DNA from: Caryophanales bacterium UBA4100
GTDB taxonomy: Bacteria > Bacillota > Bacilli > Paenibacillales > UBA4045
Direction: 5' to 3'
Assembly: GCA_002383285.1 (NCBI GenBank)
Contig: DFXU01000042.1
Coordinates: forward strand, 26,349-53,941
DNA: 27,593 nt
Shown here: piece by piece, positions 15,649-24,014 of the stretch
Layout: each line of letters opens with the position of its first letter
How positions within the stretch are numbered: position 1 is the stretch's first letter
Notes under the pieces: model-generated
Databases searched by the model: none
What the model saw: the letters and a program-made list of their open reading frames with translations, nothing else
What the model was told of the DNA's origin: nothing
Program-made: the position numbers and the translations under genes

Positions 15649-16833
15649 CTATAAAATCACACTTTTTGATAGAGCAATCTGAAGATATGGCTGCTGAACT
15701 CCTGATATAACTGCATTCGGCGCAATTACCGTAATTTTATCAAGATAGCCCCCAATAACGGTATCACTCTTAATAATAGCACCTTCTCCAATGATCGCAC
15801 GATGAATCCGCACATTACGACCAATCGTTACATTCGGCATGATCACACTGTCTCTGATTATACTATTCTTCCCTACTTCTACTCCACTGCAAATGATAGA
15901 GCGACTTAAATATTGTTGGATAGAGCTATCCGGATGAAGGAATGACTGGTGGTTTGATATATATTGTGAATAATGAGTACTCACCACCCCTTTGGATAAC
16001 AAACGGCTGGTTATCGGCCACTTAAGTTGGTCAATTTCCCCGAATACCTTACCATCTAACCAATCCATATGGGCATTCCACAAACTATCAATCGTCCCAA
16101 CATCACGCCAATATCCCTTGAATAAGTAAGCGTACAAATCCCCACCAGCTTGTAGCATCTGAGGGATGACATCCTTGCCAAAGTCGTGTGAGGAACGATG
16201 ATTGTTCGCATCTATTAATAGATGCTCTCTAAGATAGGACCAACGAAACATATATATGCCCATTGAAGCAAGATTGCTCGATGATTGCTTAGGCTTCTCA
16301 ACAAAATCGGTAATAATATGTTCGGAATTCGCCTGAATGATCCCAAACTGACAAGTGTCAGATTGTGGTACCTGCACAACAGATACCGTGGCAGATGCAC
16401 CTTTAGCTTTATGAAATGCCAAGAGCTTGCGATAATCCATCTGATATATATGATCGGCAGACAGAATTAAGACATGCTCAGGATTATGCTTATCAATATA
16501 ATCGATATTCCGATAGATTGCATTTGCAGTACCCGAGTAGTCCCCGAGTTTGGAATTACTGGATGAGAGCATGGTTATTTCTGCATTATTCTCTTTGTTA
16601 AGTCCCCATGGTTTTCCATCACCTATATGGGCATGTAGCGTTTCAGATTGATATTGCGTCAGAACACCAACAGCTTTAATTCCGGAATTTGCACAATTGC
16701 TTAGTGGAAAATCAATAATTCGATATTCCATTCCGAATAACACAGCAGGTTTTGCCAGCTTATCCGTTAGTGGGGATAGTCGGCGCCCTTCGCCACCAGC
16801 TAGTAACATAGCCATACAAGCACTACCATCCAT
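15649..16833 (-). CDS. glgC: Glucose-1-phosphate adenylyltransferase
   Basis: Makes ADP-glucose from ATP and glucose 1-phosphate, the committed step of bacterial glycogen synthesis. The 394-residue protein has an N-terminal nucleotidyltransferase domain with LLAGGEGRRLSPLT at 10-23, KPAVLFGMEYRIIDFPLSN, SADHIYQMDY at 125-134 and FVEKPK. GYWRDVGTIDSLWNAHMDWL lies near 255. A C-terminal left-handed beta-helix follows (about 290-390, with IGRNVRIHRAIIGEGAIIKSD). The start is the ATG at 16833, with AGAGG 10 bases upstream. A TTG 30 bases earlier has no ribosome site. It stands alone here, without glgD, glgA, glgB or glgP, so partners must lie elsewhere or the enzyme serves another ADP-glucose use. 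Confidence 0.93.
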   Translation of the reverse strand: MDGSACMAMLLAGGEGRRLSPLTDKLAKPAVLFGMEYRIIDFPLSNCANSGIKAVGVLTQYQSETLHAHIGDGKPWGLNKENNAEITMLSSSNSKLGDYSGTANAIYRNIDYIDKHNPEHVLILSADHIYQMDYRKLLAFHKAKGASATVSVVQVPQSDTCQFGIIQANSEHIITDFVEKPKQSSSNLASMGIYMFRWSYLREHLLIDANNHRSSHDFGKDVIPQMLQAGGDLYAYLFKGYWRDVGTIDSLWNAHMDWLDGKVFGEIDQLKWPITSRLLSKGVVSTHYSQYISNHQSFLHPDSSIQQYLSRSIICSGVEVGKNSIIRDSVIMPNVTIGRNVRIHRAIIGEGAIIKSDTVIGGYLDKITVIAPNAVISGVQQPYLQIALSKSVIL

Positions 16834-16917
16834 AAATATGTATCCTCTCCAATCGACTTTCAATATTATTGTCTCTCTAATAAATATATTCAGAGTTAAC
16901 CATCCTATTCTTAAGAT

Positions 16918-16949
16918 AAAAAAAAGAACACAGATTTCTGTGTCCTTTT
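16918..16949 (-). terminator. Rho-independent terminator of the pentapeptide-repeat gene
   Basis: The arms 16926-16933 (GAACACAG) and 16938-16945 (CTGTGTCC, one G-T pair) enclose a 4-base loop. On the minus strand eight T follow (A-run 16918-16925). A TTTTC on the other side makes it partly bidirectional. It lies 23 bases after the pentapeptide-repeat stop and shields glgC downstream. Confidence 0.87.
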
Positions 16950-16971
16950 CTTGTGCGTGTTCAAATTTCTG

Positions 16972-17631
16972 TCACTCTTTGATCGTGAGACCGAGCAGCT
17001 TGGTGAATACCGATGCTTGGCTTCGTGAGATTGTGCATCCCTGCAAATCCTCTGCAGCAACACCTAAATCAGTAAATTCACATTCACTTAAATCAATACC
17101 ATTCAGCTTGGTGCCCGATAATTGGGCATGATCTAAATTGCAGGCTTTGAGCATAACCTTGAGTAAGCTTGAGTCATAGAAATCTGCGGCACATAATGAG
17201 CAATCTTGGAATACAACCTGCTTGCAGCTAGCAAATCGGAAATTCCCATAATCTATTATTGTATTATGGAAGAGTACATTTCTTAGCGTTGAATTTGATA
17301 GATTCACACCAATCAACTTGCAGTTTCTGAATTCAGCCCTATGTATATTCGAATCACTTATGTCAATATTAGATAAATCGCAATTGTCAAACCGAACATC
17401 CGTAAGATCCAACTCTCTCCATACCGTCTGTCTGAAGCTGGTGTTGTCAAAGATAACTTTATCTAGGCAAACTTTATATGCTTCCTGATTATCGAATTTA
17501 CGATGACTTATAACTCCTGTGCTGATTACATCCTCTGACTGTATGTCGTCTATAGTTATGGACGGCACGCTACTGGGGATTCTAGGTATATCTATGAATG
17601 AATTTGATTTCTTCTGACCTCGCTTATTCAT
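16972..17631 (-). CDS. Pentapeptide-repeat protein with Qnr-like C-terminus
   Basis: A right-handed quadrilateral beta-helix protein of 219 residues. From about residue 65 to 200 the A(N/D)LXX-type periodicity is clear (for example VRFDNCDLSNIDISDSNIH and LDHAQLSGTKLNGIDLSEC). The last 25 residues (DLQGCTISRSQASVFTKLLG) resemble the C-terminal helix that dimerises Qnr/MfpA-type DNA mimics (DLQG..L...QAS....LGI). The length also matches the roughly 218 residues of Qnr proteins. Such proteins protect DNA gyrase, but many chromosomal relatives have no known role. Start ATG at 17631 (GGGGG and GAGGAG upstream). A GTG at 17649 sits inside the ribosome site. A strong promoter and terminator make it a single-gene unit. 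Confidence 0.85.
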   Translation of the reverse strand: MNKRGQKKSNSFIDIPRIPSSVPSITIDDIQSEDVISTGVISHRKFDNQEAYKVCLDKVIFDNTSFRQTVWRELDLTDVRFDNCDLSNIDISDSNIHRAEFRNCKLIGVNLSNSTLRNVLFHNTIIDYGNFRFASCKQVVFQDCSLCAADFYDSSLLKVMLKACNLDHAQLSGTKLNGIDLSECEFTDLGVAAEDLQGCTISRSQASVFTKLLGLTIKE

Positions 17632-17654
17632 TGTGCCCCCACTCCTCACACTTG

Positions 17655-17683
17655 ATTATAAGTTGCACAATGATTATTATCAA
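17655..17683 (-). promoter_or_regulatory. Sigma-A promoter of the pentapeptide-repeat gene
   Basis: Minus-strand TTGATA (17683-17678), 17-base spacer, TATAAT (17660-17655), a near-consensus promoter about 25 bases before the start codon. The spacer carries one copy of the 9-mer AGTTGCACA (17661-17669, plus-strand reading). Confidence 0.75.
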
Positions 17684-17694
17684 TGAGTTGCACA
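17661..17694. repeat. Repeated 9-mer AGTTGCACA between divergent promoters
   Basis: Exact copies at 17661-17669 and 17686-17694, 25 bases apart. One sits in the spacer of the minus-strand promoter, the other overlaps the -35 of the plus-strand promoter. It is a candidate operator shared by the pentapeptide-repeat and ExoD genes. Confidence 0.5.
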
Positions 17695-17716
17695 TACAAT
17701 TAAATCGTACTAATAT
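17688..17716 (+). promoter_or_regulatory. Sigma-A promoter of the exoD-like/MFS operon
   Basis: TTGCAC (17688-17693), 17-base spacer, TAATAT (17711-17716), about 45 bases before the exoD-like start. Its -35 lies 4 bases from that of the divergent promoter. Confidence 0.65.
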
Positions 17717-17760
17717 GAGGAAAGTAGCAAATATGTATCCTTAAGGAGTCCTCCGTTGCA

Positions 17761-18369
17761 ATGAATCCAGAACGAAGTGTCACCGAGGTATTAGATAGTA
17801 TCCTTGTATCGGACTCACACATGGACGGGCTATCACTCAGCAAATTGATGGCATTACTTCAAGAAAAGGGTCCGTTCCTATTCATTATTATTCTATGTAC
17901 GCCATTCCTTCTACCGCTCTCTATTCCAGGTGTCAGCTTACCATTCGGACTGATGATTATTTACTTGTGCTTCGGCATTATTAGCAAGAGAGATGTGAAA
18001 TTCCCTAGAAGGCTCAGTAACCATACAATCAAGTCGAAGCATATCATACGCCTGATGAAAGGTGTTATTAAGATATTCCGCAAAATAGAAAGATGGACAA
18101 GTCCACGCTTGGAATTTCTGGCCATACATCGAATTTCTCTTACGATTAACGGTCTGGTGATTCTATTCTGTGCCATCGTACTCATGGTTCCAGTACCAAT
18201 TCCCTTAGGCAATGCCTTACCCGCATATGCTATGCTGTTCTTGTCCATTGGGTTTCTTCAACGGGATGGAGTTATGATTATTCTTGGCTACATATTAACT
18301 CTGATTTCTGCTACATATTTTGTTGCAATAGCCATTCTTGGAGTTAATAGTGTTATGCTGTTTGTATAA
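17761..18369 (+). CDS. ExoD family membrane protein (exopolysaccharide synthesis)
   Basis: Integral membrane protein of 202 residues of the ExoD family. Landmarks are PFLFIIILCTPFLLPLSIPG (38-57), FGLMIIYLCFGI (62-73), VPVPIPLGNALPAYAMLFLS (143-162) and GFLQRDG (164-170). There are about five hydrophobic helices with a basic cytoplasmic loop at 77-117. ExoD was first described in rhizobial exopolysaccharide production. Its biochemical role is still unclear, so only the family is assigned. AAGGAG lies 12 bases before the ATG, a slightly long spacing. The MFS gene follows within 40 bases on the same strand, so the two are co-transcribed from the promoter at 17688-17716. Confidence 0.88.
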   Translation: MNPERSVTEVLDSILVSDSHMDGLSLSKLMALLQEKGPFLFIIILCTPFLLPLSIPGVSLPFGLMIIYLCFGIISKRDVKFPRRLSNHTIKSKHIIRLMKGVIKIFRKIERWTSPRLEFLAIHRISLTINGLVILFCAIVLMVPVPIPLGNALPAYAMLFLSIGFLQRDGVMIILGYILTLISATYFVAIAILGVNSVMLFV

Positions 18370-18406
18370 ATAAATGAATTCAAGTTTACAAGGGGAGCAA
18401 CACATC

Positions 18407-19639
18407 ATGGGGATGCAATCTTGGCTGCAATCACACAAAGGAACTCCAATCGCCTCTGAGCGACGTCTATCTCGCGAAGCTATCCTAACGATTACAATTC
18501 ACAGCATATTCCAATTTGGCGCATCGATGGCAGGGCTTTTTCTAAATTTATATTTGTGGCGATTAACTGAGGACTTAAGGGTCAATGGGATTTATACGAT
18601 CATTGTCTTTATTATGACTCCTCTGGGATTTGCTGTTGGGGGATGGATTGCTAAGAGAAAGGACCGGTTAGTTACATATCGTTTAGGTATCTTCTTGACA
18701 GCCATTTTCTACCTAATTGTCATTATTGCCAGGGAGAATGTCGCTAGTTATTATGTTCTCTTTGCTTTATTAAGTGGTTTTGCAGCAGGCTTCTACTGGA
18801 TTGGATACTTGGTTCTGATGTACGATGTCTCCACCGATGTGAATCGAATTCGTTACCTAGGTTTGAATATGGTGTTCTTTAATGCAGCTGGATTGCTCGG
18901 ACCAGTAATCGCGGGTACCATCATCGGTCGAAGTGAGAATTTACAGGGTTATGTGTTTACATTCTCACTATCATTCATCATGTTTCTTGTTGCAGCAATT
19001 GTTAGTTTGAGAGTTCGAACTACCCCGATGAGACACAAGAGTTATTACCTGAAGCTGATGCCACTTCTTATGCGCAAGAATACGATTTGGCTGAAATCCT
19101 TGTTCGCATTCCTCATCTTCGGTCTATTTCAAGGAATTATGTTATTCTTACCGAATATCTTACTATTCCAGACCGTCGGTCGGGAGGATATTATTGGTTA
19201 TCTGGGTGTATGCTTCTCAGGCGTAATCATGATAACGGGGTATATGATGTCGCGAAGGGCAAATAATGATGGCGCGAAGTATTACATACTCGTCTCCTCT
19301 ACTCTAGTTGTTATTGGCTCACTGTTCCTAGTCTACGATGTTCGTTTATGGACCGTTATCGTATTCATGCTGGTATTCTCAGTCAGTAATCCTCTTGCTC
19401 TTAATACGATTAACTCCTATTACTATCTTCTGATTGGAACCTTGCCACTTAAGGGTCAGATGCGTAATGAGCTTGTTGTAATGCGAGAAACCTTTATGAA
19501 TTTGGGGCGCGTTATCTCCGTTTCCTTGCTGCTCATCTTCTCACAAGATCTCTCATCTATATGGTTACCCCTTGTGTTATTATGTACCGCGCTCATGCAA
19601 TATACGATCTATTTCCTAATTGGCAGGATGGAAAGCTAG
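18407..19639 (+). CDS. MFS transporter
   Basis: Major facilitator superfamily protein of 410 residues with about twelve hydrophobic helices. After helix 2 there is a short motif-A-like loop, GGWIAKRKDR. The two six-helix halves are separated by a basic loop around RVRTTPMRHKSYYLKLMPLL. It resembles the YqgE-like group of Bacillales, for which no substrate is established. The start is the ATG at 18407, nine bases after AAGGGGAG. The in-frame ATG at 18374 lies only 4 bases after the ExoD stop and has no ribosome site. It is co-transcribed with the ExoD-type gene. A methyltransferase remnant follows its stop codon directly and in the same reading frame. Confidence 0.88.
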   Translation: MGMQSWLQSHKGTPIASERRLSREAILTITIHSIFQFGASMAGLFLNLYLWRLTEDLRVNGIYTIIVFIMTPLGFAVGGWIAKRKDRLVTYRLGIFLTAIFYLIVIIARENVASYYVLFALLSGFAAGFYWIGYLVLMYDVSTDVNRIRYLGLNMVFFNAAGLLGPVIAGTIIGRSENLQGYVFTFSLSFIMFLVAAIVSLRVRTTPMRHKSYYLKLMPLLMRKNTIWLKSLFAFLIFGLFQGIMLFLPNILLFQTVGREDIIGYLGVCFSGVIMITGYMMSRRANNDGAKYYILVSSTLVVIGSLFLVYDVRLWTVIVFMLVFSVSNPLALNTINSYYYLLIGTLPLKGQMRNELVVMRETFMNLGRVISVSLLLIFSQDLSSIWLPLVLLCTALMQYTIYFLIGRMES

Positions 19640-19654
19640 AAAGCATAGAGGCGT

Positions 19655-20104
19655 ATGAAGTGTACAAACTGGCAAGCATATGTGGCAGAACATCGGTTTC
19701 TACCTATAGCAAATCAGTCAGTTGACTTAGTAACAGCCGGGTGGACTATCTGCTATGCAACAAATACGCATGTTGAGCAGTGGCGAGACAATCTGGAGTT
19801 GATTATGGTAGAAATCCAAAGGGTTTTGCGTCCATCTGGAGCTGTAATTATTTTCGAAAATTTCGGATCAGGTGACGAACAGCCCAAACCACCAGAGAAT
19901 CTCTTACCTTATTATGAAGCTCTTGTTACCAGCTACGGCTTCTCACACCAGTATATTCGAACGGATTCTCATTTCGACTCAGTTGAAGAGGCTGAACATC
20001 TATTCCGATTCTTCTTCGGTGAACAATTCGCAGATAGAGTGAAGGCTCAGAAGAGTCCCCTTGTCCCGGCTTGCACGGGGGTATGGTGGAGAACCTATGA
20101 TTGA
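19655..20104 (+). pseudogene. N-terminally truncated class I SAM methyltransferase remnant
   Basis: The 149-residue reading frame matches only the C-terminal part of a class I methyltransferase. It has VAEHRFLPIANQSVDLVTAGW, then EIQRVLRPSGAVIIFENFGSG, then HLFRFFFGEQFADRV and a closing CTGVWW. The first 80-100 residues expected in the family, which carry the glycine-rich SAM-binding motif, are missing. The frame is closed upstream by TAG at 19646-19648 and by the MFS stop at 19637-19639. The ATG has only GAGG at 3 bases, a poor start. I read it as a deletion remnant joined behind the MFS gene. A truncated expressed protein is possible but could not bind SAM normally. Confidence 0.7.
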
Positions 20105-20112
20105 GTTCAGAA

Positions 20113-20742
20113 TTACAATAGCTTCTTCTGTAGTGCACCCCTAACTATTGTCGAAACCCAATGATCAACTTCCTTATCGAATAGTTGAGTATCAAGGTCC
20201 TTAACCTTGATCATATCATTCTTGCCTCTGACAATACGGCGAGTTCGGTGCAAGACACATTTGACAGCAGGAATTGTCGAGGAGAGCTCATCAGCAATTT
20301 CTTGATTCGTATAATCGAACATCTCAGCAAGCATGAACATGTTCATGTACCTTCTCGGTAATCTGCTGATTAGCCACTCTACAATATCGTTTAAATCCGT
20401 CCGTCTAGTATCTTCATATGCTACTTGTAGATAGATGACATCACCATACACCAGTCTTCTACGCCGCTTTCGATAATCATCAATCCATATATTCCTAGCG
20501 ACCCTATACATGAAAGCCCTGACCCCAGTGAAGAAACCGGTCTGCTGATAATGAACATACGCTTTAAGCAGGGTCTCCTGATACAGATCCTCACTGTCCC
20601 AGGTTGAACCGGTCAAATATTGACAGTAAGCACGAAGCTCTCTTGTATAGGGTGAGATTATGGACAGAAACATATCTGAGCAATTTGAATCTATCCTGTC
20701 TGTATCCAAATCCAAATTCTCTAATCCCTCAGTACAATTCAC
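20113..20742 (-). CDS. ECF-type RNA polymerase sigma factor
   Basis: Sigma-70 family protein of 209 residues with only regions 2 and 4, the ECF layout. Region 2 (about 24-95) has DSEDLYQETLLKAYVHY and FMYRVARNIWIDDYRKRRRR. Region 4 (about 117-171) has LPRRYMNMFMLAEMFDYTNQEIADEL and the recognition helix PAVKCVLHRTRR. About 38 extra residues follow. The start is GTG at 20742, five bases after AGAGGG. It lies 22 bases after the MacB-like permease stop on the same strand, so it is the fourth gene of that operon. No anti-sigma gene is visible, so control may be transcriptional or through an anti-sigma encoded elsewhere. Confidence 0.9.
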   Translation of the reverse strand: MNCTEGLENLDLDTDRIDSNCSDMFLSIISPYTRELRAYCQYLTGSTWDSEDLYQETLLKAYVHYQQTGFFTGVRAFMYRVARNIWIDDYRKRRRRLVYGDVIYLQVAYEDTRRTDLNDIVEWLISRLPRRYMNMFMLAEMFDYTNQEIADELSSTIPAVKCVLHRTRRIVRGKNDMIKVKDLDTQLFDKEVDHWVSTIVRGALQKKLL

Positions 20743-20764
20743 GGGAACCCTCTACTCCTCTCTA

Positions 20765-21937
20765 TTAGTTAAATCTTAACGCATCGATCGGTTTTAGCTT
20801 GGCTGCCTTGTTAGCTGGTAGATAACCGAACAACACGCCTACAATTAAGGAGAAAGAGAAGGCAAGCATGATCACATCGAATGAGAATACGATATCCATA
20901 TCTAGCACACTCGATAAGAGAGTGGCTGATCCGACACCAACCCCAACGCCTAACACACCACCTAATCCAACTAACACCATTGCTTCAATCAAGAATTGAA
21001 TTAGGATATCTCGCCGCTTAGCACCAATAGCCTTGCGGATGCCAATCTCTCGTGTTCGTTCACTAACAGATACAAGCATAATGTTCATAATCCCAATACC
21101 ACCCACGAACAGAGATATACTGGCAATACCACCAAGTGCTAATGATAACGTATCCGTTACAGAGCTTACCGTATCCAGAACATCCTGCTGATTGAACACC
21201 CTATAGCTATTCGTATTACCTCGGAAAATATCGCTTAATTCACTCTCCAAATTTGCAACGATGTCATCCATCTGCTCAATGGTCGCTGCTTGTACATATA
21301 CACTTCGAATACCTTTTGATTGAAAAAGCCGTTCAGCCGACGTAAGCGGAATAATCACTAACTCATCATTGGAGCCTGTAGATGAATCACCTTTTGAGAC
21401 CAGCACTCCTACAACCTTAAAACGAATACCCTTGATCAATAACGTCTCGCCGACGGGTTCAGCTGTTCCGAACAGCTCGATAGCTGTGTCAGAGCCAAGA
21501 AGGGCTACCTTCTGGTTGAAATCGAGATCTATCTCTGTTAAAAACCTTCCCTTAGCAACCTCATACTTCTGCACAGAAGCATAGTCTGGGTTCGTTCCCA
21601 TAACGCTGACGTCAGCGGAGGTAGTCCCATATTTGACAGTCGTACTCTCACTCTTGGTCGGGGCAATATGTTCAACACCTTCAAGTTCATTAAATTCCAT
21701 CACCTGATCATAATTGAGAGTCGTGGTCGTTCCGCGTCCCATAATATTAACCGTAAGGAGGTTCGTACCAAGGCCCTGCACCTGCTCTGTCACTTGTTTG
21801 GTCGCACCCTGTCCAAGCGCAACGAGTGCGATAACCGAGGTAACCCCAATAATGATACCCAGCATTGTGAGCAAGGAACGTAGCTTATTCGACACAATAC
21901 TCTTAAGAGCCATCTTAACTCCTTGGAATATATTCAC
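20765..21937 (-). CDS. MacB-like ABC transporter permease (FtsX domain)
   Basis: Membrane subunit of a MacB/YknZ-type mechanotransmission ABC system, 390 residues. Helix 1 is at about 21-43 (LRSLLTMLGIIIGVTSVIAL). An extracytoplasmic MacB core follows (about 45-265), then the FtsX domain with three helices from about 270 to 385, including ERTREIGIRKAIGAKRRDI and the end motif PANKAAKLKPIDALRF. The start is GTG at 21937, overlapping the ATPase stop as GTGA, with a GGGGG site upstream. Such systems couple ATP hydrolysis to export or expulsion of peptides, antibiotics or other envelope-active molecules, together with the adaptor encoded upstream. Actual cargo is unknown. Confidence 0.93.
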   Translation of the reverse strand: MNIFQGVKMALKSIVSNKLRSLLTMLGIIIGVTSVIALVALGQGATKQVTEQVQGLGTNLLTVNIMGRGTTTTLNYDQVMEFNELEGVEHIAPTKSESTTVKYGTTSADVSVMGTNPDYASVQKYEVAKGRFLTEIDLDFNQKVALLGSDTAIELFGTAEPVGETLLIKGIRFKVVGVLVSKGDSSTGSNDELVIIPLTSAERLFQSKGIRSVYVQAATIEQMDDIVANLESELSDIFRGNTNSYRVFNQQDVLDTVSSVTDTLSLALGGIASISLFVGGIGIMNIMLVSVSERTREIGIRKAIGAKRRDILIQFLIEAMVLVGLGGVLGVGVGVGSATLLSSVLDMDIVFSFDVIMLAFSFSLIVGVLFGYLPANKAAKLKPIDALRFN

Positions 21938-22653
21938 AAGCCCCCACCGCCCTGCTCGCTTAATTGCCCATCATGAATTCTGACTATTCGTTTGGCCTGC
22001 TCAGAGACCTCAGGATCATGTGTAATCAATACGATACAGTGTCCCATTGCGTTAAGCTGATTGATCAGCTCCATAACTTCTCTGCTCGTCTTCGTATCGA
22101 GTGCACCTGTAGGCTCGTCCGCGAGTAAGATCGGTGGATTCCCAGCTAGTGCCCGGGCAATCGCGACTCGCTGCTGCTGCCCGCCAGATAGCTCAGCCGG
22201 TCGATGATGAATCCGATCACCAAGTCCAACCTTCTCGAGTGCCTCGATTGCAAGCTGATGACGCTGCTTGGAAGGAACACCACGATAGATAAGTGGTAGC
22301 TCTACATTCTCCATCGCATTCAGCTTACTAAGTAAATTAAATCCCTGGAATATAAACCCAATCTTCTCATTCCTTATCTCAGCGAGTCGATTATCACTGA
22401 GTCGTGTTACATCCTCACCATTTAGCCAATAACTACCAGAAGTCGGAGAATCTAAACACCCAACGACATTCATAAGCGTGGACTTACCTGAGCCCGATGG
22501 CCCGATAATACACATGAAATCACCCTTATTAACCGTAAGGGACACACTCTTCAATGCTTGTAGCGTCTCTCCACCTAATCTATATTCCTTAATAATGTGC
22601 TGTAGTTCAATCAATGGTGTAGGGGATGTAAGCTTCGATGCTTGTAAGGTCAC
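21934..22653 (-). CDS. ABC transporter ATP-binding protein (MacB/LolD type)
   Basis: Cytoplasmic ATPase of the MacB/LolD/YknY group, 239 residues. Walker A is GPSGSGKST at 51-59, the Q-loop glutamine Q103 (FIFQGFNLL), signature LSGGQQ at 155-160, Walker B LLADEP at 176-181, and switch H212 in ITHD. It energises the permease encoded next. The start is GTG at 22653, overlapping the adaptor stop as GTGA, with GGAGG upstream. The 3' end overlaps the permease start in the same way, so adaptor, ATPase and permease are translationally coupled. The C-terminus ends in a short glycine run, EQGGGGL. Confidence 0.95.
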   Translation of the reverse strand: MTLQASKLTSPTPLIELQHIIKEYRLGGETLQALKSVSLTVNKGDFMCIIGPSGSGKSTLMNVVGCLDSPTSGSYWLNGEDVTRLSDNRLAEIRNEKIGFIFQGFNLLSKLNAMENVELPLIYRGVPSKQRHQLAIEALEKVGLGDRIHHRPAELSGGQQQRVAIARALAGNPPILLADEPTGALDTKTSREVMELINQLNAMGHCIVLITHDPEVSEQAKRIVRIHDGQLSEQGGGGL

Positions 22654-24014
22654 CTTCCACCACCTCCGAAGCTTCCACCACCTGCTGGAGGTGTGAATCC
22701 ACCACCGCCAGTCACACCACCGATACCACCTACACCTGCACCTCTAATTCCTCCTTGTGTTTGTTGGTTTGTTGTTGTACTTCCAACAGTCATTGGGAGA
22801 ATAACCACATCACCTTCACTCAATCCAGATACAATTTCAATATAATCTTCGTTATGAATACCAACCTCAATGAACCTTATTGCGGAGTTTCCAGCCTGAG
22901 CACCTGAAGCCCCAGTGCCTGTACGTTGTGGAAACCCACCCTCAGGAAGCTCCATACCCTCTGGAAGCTCCTTACCTTCTTGTAGCCCCGTATTCTGAGA
23001 TCTCTGTCCTCTAACACCTTCAGAAGGGACTGTCCCTTCATTGCTATCTGTTGAGGTTGACTCATCCTCCTCAGTCGAAGCTGCTGAAGATGGGAGTGTT
23101 ACATAATAACGACCTCTAAGTGATTGAACAGCTTCGATTGGAAGATAGAGCGTATTCTCTTTACTCTCAACAAGAATACTTGCTTCTGCTGACATCCCTG
23201 ATTTAATACCCACACCATTCTCGAGAAATACCGTGACATCAAAAGTAGCCACACCATTGCTCGATGCTCCTTCCTCTGCAATATCAACAACTTCTCCAGT
23301 AAAAGTTGAATCCGGCAACGATTCCACGCTAATCGTTGCTTGCTGACCTAGTGTAACCTTGGGAATATCCAGCTCATCAATTGCTATTACAATTTGGAGA
23401 TTGGCATAATCAACGACCTCAGCAATTATCGCATTCCTCGTTGGTGTTTCACCTACCTTGACATCGATAACCGTAAGTTTTCCATCAATTGGTGAGATGA
23501 TTGGATCAATCGCTGTTTCTTCCTGTAGAGTTGCTATCGATTCACGGGCAATCTGAATATCGAGCACCAGCCTTTTTATACTAATCCCCAAGCTGTCTCT
23601 AGTTGCATCGTCCTCAGCACTCTTATATTTGTCCTGCATTTCCTCTAGATCAAGAAGTTTACCCTCAAGATTAAGCTGCTCTGAGCTCACCTGAGCAGCG
23701 ATATCCTTCTGTTCGAATGTGACTATCACATCGCCTTGCTTTACGAGGTCACCCTCCTGGTAATTCACATTCTCCACAACAGCTTCAACCGTTGCCTTAA
23801 TACTTTCTTTCTCTGCAGGCTGAATGTTCCCTGAACCACTGACATTAACCTCAAGATTGCCTGTCTGTACCGTAGCAGTAGACCGCGCAGCCACCGCTTG
23901 CTCCTCTTCACTAAAGAAGTAAGAATACCCCACGAATGCGGCAACAACCACAAGAAGAACAGAACAAGTTGTGACGATCCACTTCAACCATTTCTTTTTC
24001 CTAATTGATTTCAT
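22650..24014 (-). CDS. MacA/YknX-like membrane-fusion adaptor with low-complexity inserts
   Basis: Membrane-anchored periplasmic-type adaptor (HlyD/RND adaptor fold), 454 residues from ATG 24014. A signal anchor spans about 11-33. The first barrel/lipoyl half is near 50-105 with a short helical hairpin at 105-170, the second lipoyl half is at 170-200 and the beta-barrel at 205-290. An acidic, Ser/Gly-rich stretch of about 70 residues (307-376, with LPEGMELPEGG) interrupts it before the final domain (377-410), and the tail 411-454 is glycine-rich. A TTG at 24062 has a better-spaced GGGGA and would add 16 residues, so the start is uncertain. It is the first gene of the MacAB-like operon. Confidence 0.9.
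   Translation of the reverse strand: MKSIRKKKWLKWIVTTCSVLLVVVAAFVGYSYFFSEEEQAVAARSTATVQTGNLEVNVSGSGNIQPAEKESIKATVEAVVENVNYQEGDLVKQGDVIVTFEQKDIAAQVSSEQLNLEGKLLDLEEMQDKYKSAEDDATRDSLGISIKRLVLDIQIARESIATLQEETAIDPIISPIDGKLTVIDVKVGETPTRNAIIAEVVDYANLQIVIAIDELDIPKVTLGQQATISVESLPDSTFTGEVVDIAEEGASSNGVATFDVTVFLENGVGIKSGMSAEASILVESKENTLYLPIEAVQSLRGRYYVTLPSSAASTEEDESTSTDSNEGTVPSEGVRGQRSQNTGLQEGKELPEGMELPEGGFPQRTGTGASGAQAGNSAIRFIEVGIHNEDYIEIVSGLSEGDVVILPMTVGSTTTNQQTQGGIRGAGVGGIGGVTGGGGFTPPAGGGSFGGGGR

Noticed and set aside
16972..17631. Calling the pentapeptide-repeat protein a quinolone-resistance (Qnr) gene
   Set aside because: Only the fold and the C-terminal helix match. There is no mobile context, and many chromosomal relatives have no resistance role.
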